From positions 220,695 through 284,694 of the forward strand of contig NW_006768809.1 of assembly GCF_000204055.1 (NCBI RefSeq): a DNA stretch of 64,000 bases, written 5' to 3'. Below are positions 59,401-64,000 of the stretch, piece by piece. Position numbers and translations under genes: made by a program. Source of the DNA: Melampsora larici-populina 98AG31. Lineage: Eukaryota > Basidiomycota > Pucciniomycetes > Pucciniales > Melampsoraceae. The notes under the pieces are model-generated. The model worked only from the letters and a program-made list of their open reading frames with translations, had not been told where the DNA came from and ran no database searches. Position 1 is the first letter of the stretch. Each line of letters starts with the position of its first letter.

Positions 59401-60054
59401 GAACATCTTCCCCTTGGGAAGATGGGCAATCCAATCCTTGTGGGACAAGACCTCCGGCAAATCCATTTGCAGCGCCCACATCCCGCTAAATCGAACCAAT
59501 AAAGAAGACCTCAATTGGCTCGCTGACGCCCTTGAGGCCTGGGAAGGTAGGCTCATCCTGGAATCCCTTCACTGGCCGTTAAAAGCGGCCGACTGCGTCT
59601 TCTTCTGCGACGCGTGCCAAGTTGGTCTCGGCATATGGCGACCTGCTACAGCTGCAGGTTGGAGTTACTCCCTGCCACCCCCAGCCCGTAACATCTACTG
59701 GGCTGAGCTTCTGGCCGTTACCTTAGCAATAAAGCTGGCGGCGGGATCAAAGCTCGAAGAGTGCTCATCTTCACAGATAACGAATCAGTATCACACCTGT
59801 TCAGCTCACATAACCCTATACCACTAGTCAGGACAATTTTCAAATACGCAGTCGAACTGATGCTCCACAACAAAATGGATGTGAAAGTCTGTCACATATC
59901 AAACAAAAACAACAAAGTGGCCAACTCGATCTCTAGATTCTGGACCGACACAACCAAAGCGCTTGTACCAAACGTAACGGTTACCAACTTAGAGCCGCAG
60001 CCGGAACTGCTGGTTGGTGGCAGCACAAGCCGCTCTTTCCTTGCATTCACTTGA
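56363..60054 (+). pseudogene. Reverse transcriptase/RNase H of the tyrosine-recombinase element, interrupted
   Basis: The left part (to 57261) contains TCTNMSFGKPSPNDLINKE and VLIWKSDVDGAFRILP (first catalytic Asp of RT) and ends SSPKLWCT. After the insertion the frame resumes at 59032 with FFSLVLWIAFHVFNI and AYMDDSWG (the YxDD box). The RNase H-like part follows: CVFFCDACQVGLGIW, IYWAELLAVTLAIKL, then after a frame change near 59745 RVLIFTDNESVSHLF and HISNKNNKVANSISRF, ending at 60054. Removing the insertion with one CATT copy restores RT continuity exactly. Confidence 0.85.
57262..59031. mobile_element. 1.77-kb AT-rich insertion in the RT frame, possible solo LTR
   Basis: CATT occurs at 57258-57261 and 59028-59031 and may be the target duplication. 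The inserted DNA begins near TGTAGAACTTAAAGC and ends near CTCACCACA, so a TG...CA solo LTR (57261-59026) is another reading. There is no ORF of coding quality. It does not end in AG at a position that would restore the frame, so a spliceosomal intron is unlikely. Confidence 0.55.
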
Positions 60055-60263
60055 AATTCAAAATTAAAGGAATCTGCCTCCTCTTTACCATTTTTTTTTC
60101 TGTTTTTGTTTGTTCCTGCTTCCTTCAAAATTTTCCACCTGTACCATCATTTCATGTCGTCTCCTTTCAGAACTTCATTTCATTTTTGATTCTACAAGAT
60201 CCCCGAAAACGCCACACCGACACCTCCTGGCACGACCCGGTCAATCGATCATCAAAAGTCAAA

Positions 60264-61319
60264 ATGGCCAAAGCTAAACGACAAACCAAAAAACTCTCCT
60301 TCCAACAACTAGAAGAATTGAACAAGAACAACATCGGAAACCATCTAGAACCAAACTCAAAAGCCAAATACAAGTCAGGAGCCAGACGCTTCATAAAGTT
60401 CTGCGAAGGGCAAAGCAAACCTATCTACCCCGACGAAACAAATCTCTGCCACTTCATCTCTGTTGTCTCCCGGGAACTGTTACCCTCGACAGTTGGGAAA
60501 TACCTAACCGGTATCGCGTTCTGCTTCCGCGAAAGGTACCCTTGGGTGGATCAGGCAAGACACTCCAACCGAGTCAAGAAAACCTTGCGCAGGTGTCAAA
60601 AACTTTTCTCCCTCCCAATCAAACAAGCCAACCCCATGACCGTTCGAGACGTGCATACATGCGCCAAAGAGTACGATTCAACCTTCGACGACGCCCTCTT
60701 CAACGCAATCATAGCCCTAGGCTTCTCTGCTCTCCATTGCCTTGGGGAACTAGTCATCCCAGATTCGATAAAACTACAAAACATGCGCAAATGCATCCGA
60801 CGCTCATCCCTCGTCTTCTCCACCTGTGGAACGGTGGCGTGTTACAACCTGCCATACCACAAGGCCGACCCCAACTTTAACGGGACACCGGTCTCCATTG
60901 TCAACCGCAAAGGCAACCCGACCTGCCCGGTAAACACCTTGCTTTTCTACACCGTCTGGCGTGACAGATGCTTTCCGTGCAAGCCAATGCTGGTCATACG
61001 TGAAAACGGAGTCCAACCGACGCGCACATGGTTCATCAAACAATTACAGGCCATCTTCAATCAAACTTGTTTCGGTCACTCACTCAGAGCTGGCGGAGCA
61101 ACCTCGTTCGCACAAAGCGGCATGGAGCATGAAACCATCCGGCAAATAGGCCGATGGTCCTCAGACGCCTTCGAAACATACATTTGGACCCATCCGCTCC
61201 TAAACTTAAGAAAAACGCAAGCATTCGCACAAACCTCAGGACTGTCCATGGGAGAGCAAGTAGAATTTCCAGGAGCAGCTCTTGTAAGCCTCCCGATGAT
61301 TCCTTCCTCTTCTTGCTGA
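60264..61319 (+). CDS. Tyrosine recombinase of the retrotransposon, 351 aa, active-site Arg replaced
   Basis: The start MAKAKRQTKKLSFQQLEELN at 60264 gives an N-terminal SAM-like core-binding domain (SKAKYKSGARRFIKFCEGQ, VSRELLPSTVGKYLTGIAFC). The catalytic domain has ALGFSALHCLGELVIPD where the first active-site Arg ('LLRLGEL' type) is expected but Cys is found (codon 60738-60740), then FGHSLRAGGATSFAQSGM (H-x2-R) and IGRWSSDAFETYI (Trp/His position and nucleophile Tyr). Recombinases of this type integrate circular DNA copies without target duplication. The Arg-to-Cys change should disable catalysis if the alignment is right. The frame is otherwise open. Confidence 0.85.
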   Translation: MAKAKRQTKKLSFQQLEELNKNNIGNHLEPNSKAKYKSGARRFIKFCEGQSKPIYPDETNLCHFISVVSRELLPSTVGKYLTGIAFCFRERYPWVDQARHSNRVKKTLRRCQKLFSLPIKQANPMTVRDVHTCAKEYDSTFDDALFNAIIALGFSALHCLGELVIPDSIKLQNMRKCIRRSSLVFSTCGTVACYNLPYHKADPNFNGTPVSIVNRKGNPTCPVNTLLFYTVWRDRCFPCKPMLVIRENGVQPTRTWFIKQLQAIFNQTCFGHSLRAGGATSFAQSGMEHETIRQIGRWSSDAFETYIWTHPLLNLRKTQAFAQTSGLSMGEQVEFPGAALVSLPMIPSSSC

Positions 61320-61765
61320 CCAAACAGCATCCCATGAAATTTGTCACTCTGCTGACATTTTCACTCATTATTGCCATCTACCACAGTTGTGGACCAGATC
61401 CAGGGCAATAAAACCTCTCGACGAATCCAGTCAGGGGCAGCGCAGAGTAAGTCACCACGTGACCATCTTGTAAGATCTTGCTAACTCAAAGATCTGCCAC
61501 AGATTCTTTGTCATAGGGACTAGCCTCCTTGAGGGTATCCCTAGGAAAATGCAAACATGCATCATCTTCCAAAAATCCGTTAGTCCTTTCATTACAGGCC
61601 TAACGCGATGCCATGCGGTGACGCTGACAGATTGCTTGGACCCGTCCTCGATCTCAATACTCACACATGACAAACGTAAAGATTTCAACCCCTAGGCGTC
61701 GTAAGAACGCCTCACATCACCACTCTAGCTCTACCATCACAACTCTTTCTACTACGAGGGAGGTT
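61320..61765. other. Untranslated part of the retrotransposon 3' of the recombinase
   Basis: No ORF of coding quality. It links the recombinase gene and repeat B1. Confidence 0.5.
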
Positions 61766-61936
61766 GAACTTTCTTCGTTTCTCTAGCCTGTCAGGTTCTC
61801 GGACCAGTTTTATCTGTTATCTTTTTCTCTTTGAGTCTTATACGCGTTTCTCCTTTTTGCACGCTAATAAGACAATTCGCCTCTCGGCAGTCAAGCGTAA
61901 CCCAGCTGCTGATCAGCCCAGAGCCAGACCCATTCC
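61766..61936 (+). repeat. Split direct repeat B1
   Basis: 171 bp starting GAACTTTCTTCGTTTCTCTA; it matches B2 (62472-62642) with few substitutions. Confidence 0.9.
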
Positions 61937-61937
61937 T

Positions 61938-62254
61938 GGGAGTTGGTACGAGTATTGACCAACGGGAATGGGTCGAAAGGCGACCGGGTAGTGAAAGCTC
62001 ACGGGGTGGAACCATAATGTCCCATCCTCTCTGGCGGAGATACTTCCATCTCACATGCCTTCAGAAGATGGACATTAGGATGCAAGTTCCGCAACACATC
62101 ATTTCCCTAAATAACCTTCACGGTGTGAGGAACTCTTTGTCCCACATTCGAAAATTTCCTATTTAAAAATTTCCTACTTTCTGTTAGCTTTCAATCTAAT
62201 ACAAGCCTTTCGCATCATTATTAGCTCAAACAAAAATTCCTCAAAATTTTTTGT
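61938..62254 (+). repeat. Split direct repeat A2
   Basis: 317 bp starting GGGAGTTGGTACGAGTATTG, directly following B1; it matches A1. Confidence 0.9.
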
Positions 62255-62471
62255 CAACCTCCCACCCGCCCAAACTTGTTATAACTCAACCATGTAACCT
62301 GGTCTTTACCTCCTCACGATAACACGTCCACATGTCCACAAAATGTGTTGTGCGATCTTTTGTTCAATGGTTGTTTCTGTCTCTTCTTTAAAAGTCCCTT
62401 TTATTTCAATTTTTCCGTCAACAGACTCATAAAAACTTGTTCAACCTTAGCTAAAAAATGTTCCGCCCACA

Positions 62472-62642
62472 GAACTTTCTTCGTTTCTCTAGCCTGTCAG
62501 GTCCTCGGACCAGTTTTATCTGTTATCTTTTTCTCTTTCAGTCTTATACGCGTTTCTCCTTTTTGCATGCTAATAAGACAATTTGCCTCTCGGCAGTCAA
62601 GTGTAACTTATCTGCTGATCAGCCCAGAGCCAGACCCATTCC
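62472..62642 (+). repeat. Split direct repeat B2, right end of the element
   Basis: 171 bp; it ends AGCCAGACCCATTCC like B1. Confidence 0.9.
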
Positions 62643-64000
62643 CAATAATTTAGAAAGAAGATCGAGAGAGAGGTATGTCAAAATTACAACAGAAGATTAT
62701 TAAAACCAAGTAAAACATTGTAAAATCTAGTGAAAGATAATCTGATCACAGTTTTTCCAGGAATCAAAGTTGAAACAATCTAGTGACAATTAGACCCAAA
62801 TTCAGAAAAGAAATCATGATGTGGTTCAGGAAGATGAATGCAGAGAATTCATCATCATAATCATCATAATCATAAATCATATCATCATAAACATTAAATC
62901 ATAAACATTAAAGGAGAACTATCAATTTGAACAAAACTGGACAAAACCCCTTCCCTGCTTGAAAATTGGATAGTCTCAAGGACTTAATGTTTCTGACTCT
63001 CTTACAGTCGTTTTCAGAAAGCTTGCCAGATTAGTCAAGTCCTCTGGCTTGCACCTGATCCGTGCGCTCGCTTACAGAACACTTTAGTTCCAACTATGTT
63101 TTATTTTTTGTAACTTTCTTCCATCACAAATCCCTCCGCGGATCGAAATATCATCCAACAGCTATGTGCAAACCTACGATGGAACCGGAGACCTCTCGCT
63201 CTCACAATCAACAATTTTTTGTTTGATTCGACTCCTCCCTCCCTCACCTCCTTTTTATTTTGTATTGGTTGGCATTTTATTGATGGTAAGTTATTCTATC
63301 CATCATACAAACTTGTTGATCAAGTTATCATGATCTTACCACCATTTTGTGTCACTCAATTGTGATTTTCAGCATTGTCATATGGGATGGCATTTGGTGA
63401 GTTTCTTTCTTGAATTGTTTCGTGCTTTAGTCTTCTAGATCAACAAAAATAATTCTAATCATGCTGATAAGGAAATATTTAATGTGACATTAGAACTTTT
63501 CCTTGAAGGACATCAACATAGTTTTTGACGCGACTCCAAATAGCTTTTTTGGTCAAATCAAACCTTCTGAGTTGACCAACAAAAAATCAGCAATTGTAGA
63601 CAATAGGCCACAGCAAAATAAAATAGATTCTCCTGTTGCTCAAATCTCATGCATTGATAGTTTTTGTCCTTTTTGATGGAAGCCTTGTGTGCTTTTGACT
63701 TGACCCCCTTTCTCATATCACAACTTGTCTTTCAATGACTTCTTTACTTTCACTGCGTCCACCACCTCCCTTCTCGACGTTGAGAAGGGTAGAATGTCCC
63801 GATTTGGTTCAACTTTGTTCCAACTTTATTGCGGGTTAGTTCCACTACTCAGTATCCCACTCAGCATAGACTGAGAGATGCATGAGTGATTGATCAGAAG
63901 CCATTGATCCTCAGGGATTCCTCAGACGTTAGATTCTCAGCCTCAGGATATTCCTTAGACTTCATACTCACTTACATGTTTCGTGTATGTCATTCTATTA
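62643..64000. other. No gene seen; simple repeat at 62846-62916
   Basis: 62846-62916 is a degenerate ATCATC/ATAAATC repeat. Between 63240 and 63410 there are good splice-like signals (GTAAGT at 63285; TTTTCAG ending at 63372, a 24-nt segment, then GTGAGT), which may be 5' untranslated exons of a gene beyond the window, but no coding frame supports it. Confidence 0.35.

Larger units (their letters stand above)
54282..62642 (+). mobile_element. 8.4-kb tyrosine-recombinase (DIRS-order, Ngaro/PAT-like) retrotransposon with split direct repeats
   Basis: The repeat order is A1 (54282-54598), ORFs, B1 (61766-61936), A2 (61938-62254), B2 (62472-62642). A1 and A2 are both 317 bp; B1 and B2 are both 171 bp; B1 and A2 are adjacent. 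This 'split direct repeat' plan is known for PAT and Ngaro-type elements. The internal ORFs are gag-like, reverse transcriptase/RNase H and tyrosine recombinase. No target duplication is expected and none was seen. The copy is damaged by a 1.77-kb insertion in RT, a frameshift in the RNase H region and a changed recombinase active-site residue. Confidence 0.88.

Overview
The window looks like nuclear DNA of a filamentous basidiomycete, most likely a rust fungus (Pucciniales). The reasons are many short (about 50-110 nt) GT-AG introns, a KDZ transposase with a CxC1-type cysteine cluster, candidate secreted cysteine-rich proteins, and host genes scattered between nested transposons. The assignment is inference from content; no database search was possible. 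No rRNA or tRNA gene and no CRISPR array was seen.

Layout. 1-11 kb is gene-rich: the start of a possible Rad4/XPC gene (left edge, minus), a five-exon gene for a 790-aa secreted protein (1154-3880, minus), a three-exon unknown gene with 18-aa repeats (5333-6523), LAS1 (7382-9203) and a five-exon gene for a 159-aa secreted cysteine-rich protein (10138-10901, minus). At 11.7-13.4 kb a second secreted cysteine-rich protein gene is split by a 763-bp hairpin MITE. 13.4-23.1 kb is a transposon island: several MITEs and a 4.8-kb PIF/Harbinger element with a Myb-like ORF and a damaged transposase. 23.5-25.1 kb holds an Rsm1/NIPA-like zinc-finger gene. 25.2-30.2 kb contains more MITEs and LTR-like repeats. 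30.2-32.5 kb holds a five-exon unknown gene with a single in-frame TGA.

32.6-38.6 kb is a complete-looking Mutator-like element with identical 22-bp ends and a perfect 9-bp target duplication; its one gene fuses a MULE transposase, zinc knuckles and an OTU-like peptidase. 39.6-41.5 kb is a 1.88-kb inverted-repeat element. 42.0-45.6 kb is a degraded KDZ transposase. 46-49.7 kb is a truncated Ty1/copia element (minus) carrying a MITE. 50.3-53.0 kb is an intact 13-exon gene for a secreted tannase/feruloyl-esterase-family enzyme. 53.4-54.1 kb is a non-LTR retrotransposon fragment. 54.3-62.6 kb is a tyrosine-recombinase retrotransposon with A1-ORFs-B1-A2-B2 split direct repeats, interrupted in its reverse transcriptase by a 1.77-kb insertion. 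The last 1.3 kb shows no gene.

How the parts relate. Host genes cover ribosome biogenesis (LAS1), nuclear mRNA quality/export (Rsm1-like), probably DNA repair, extracellular ester hydrolysis (tannase) and probable secreted effectors. They sit between at least six transposon classes. Inactivating changes in the transposons are mostly TGA stops or missense changes that fit CpG-to-TpG transitions. All splice models were built by hand from GT/AG sites and reading-frame continuity and are untested.
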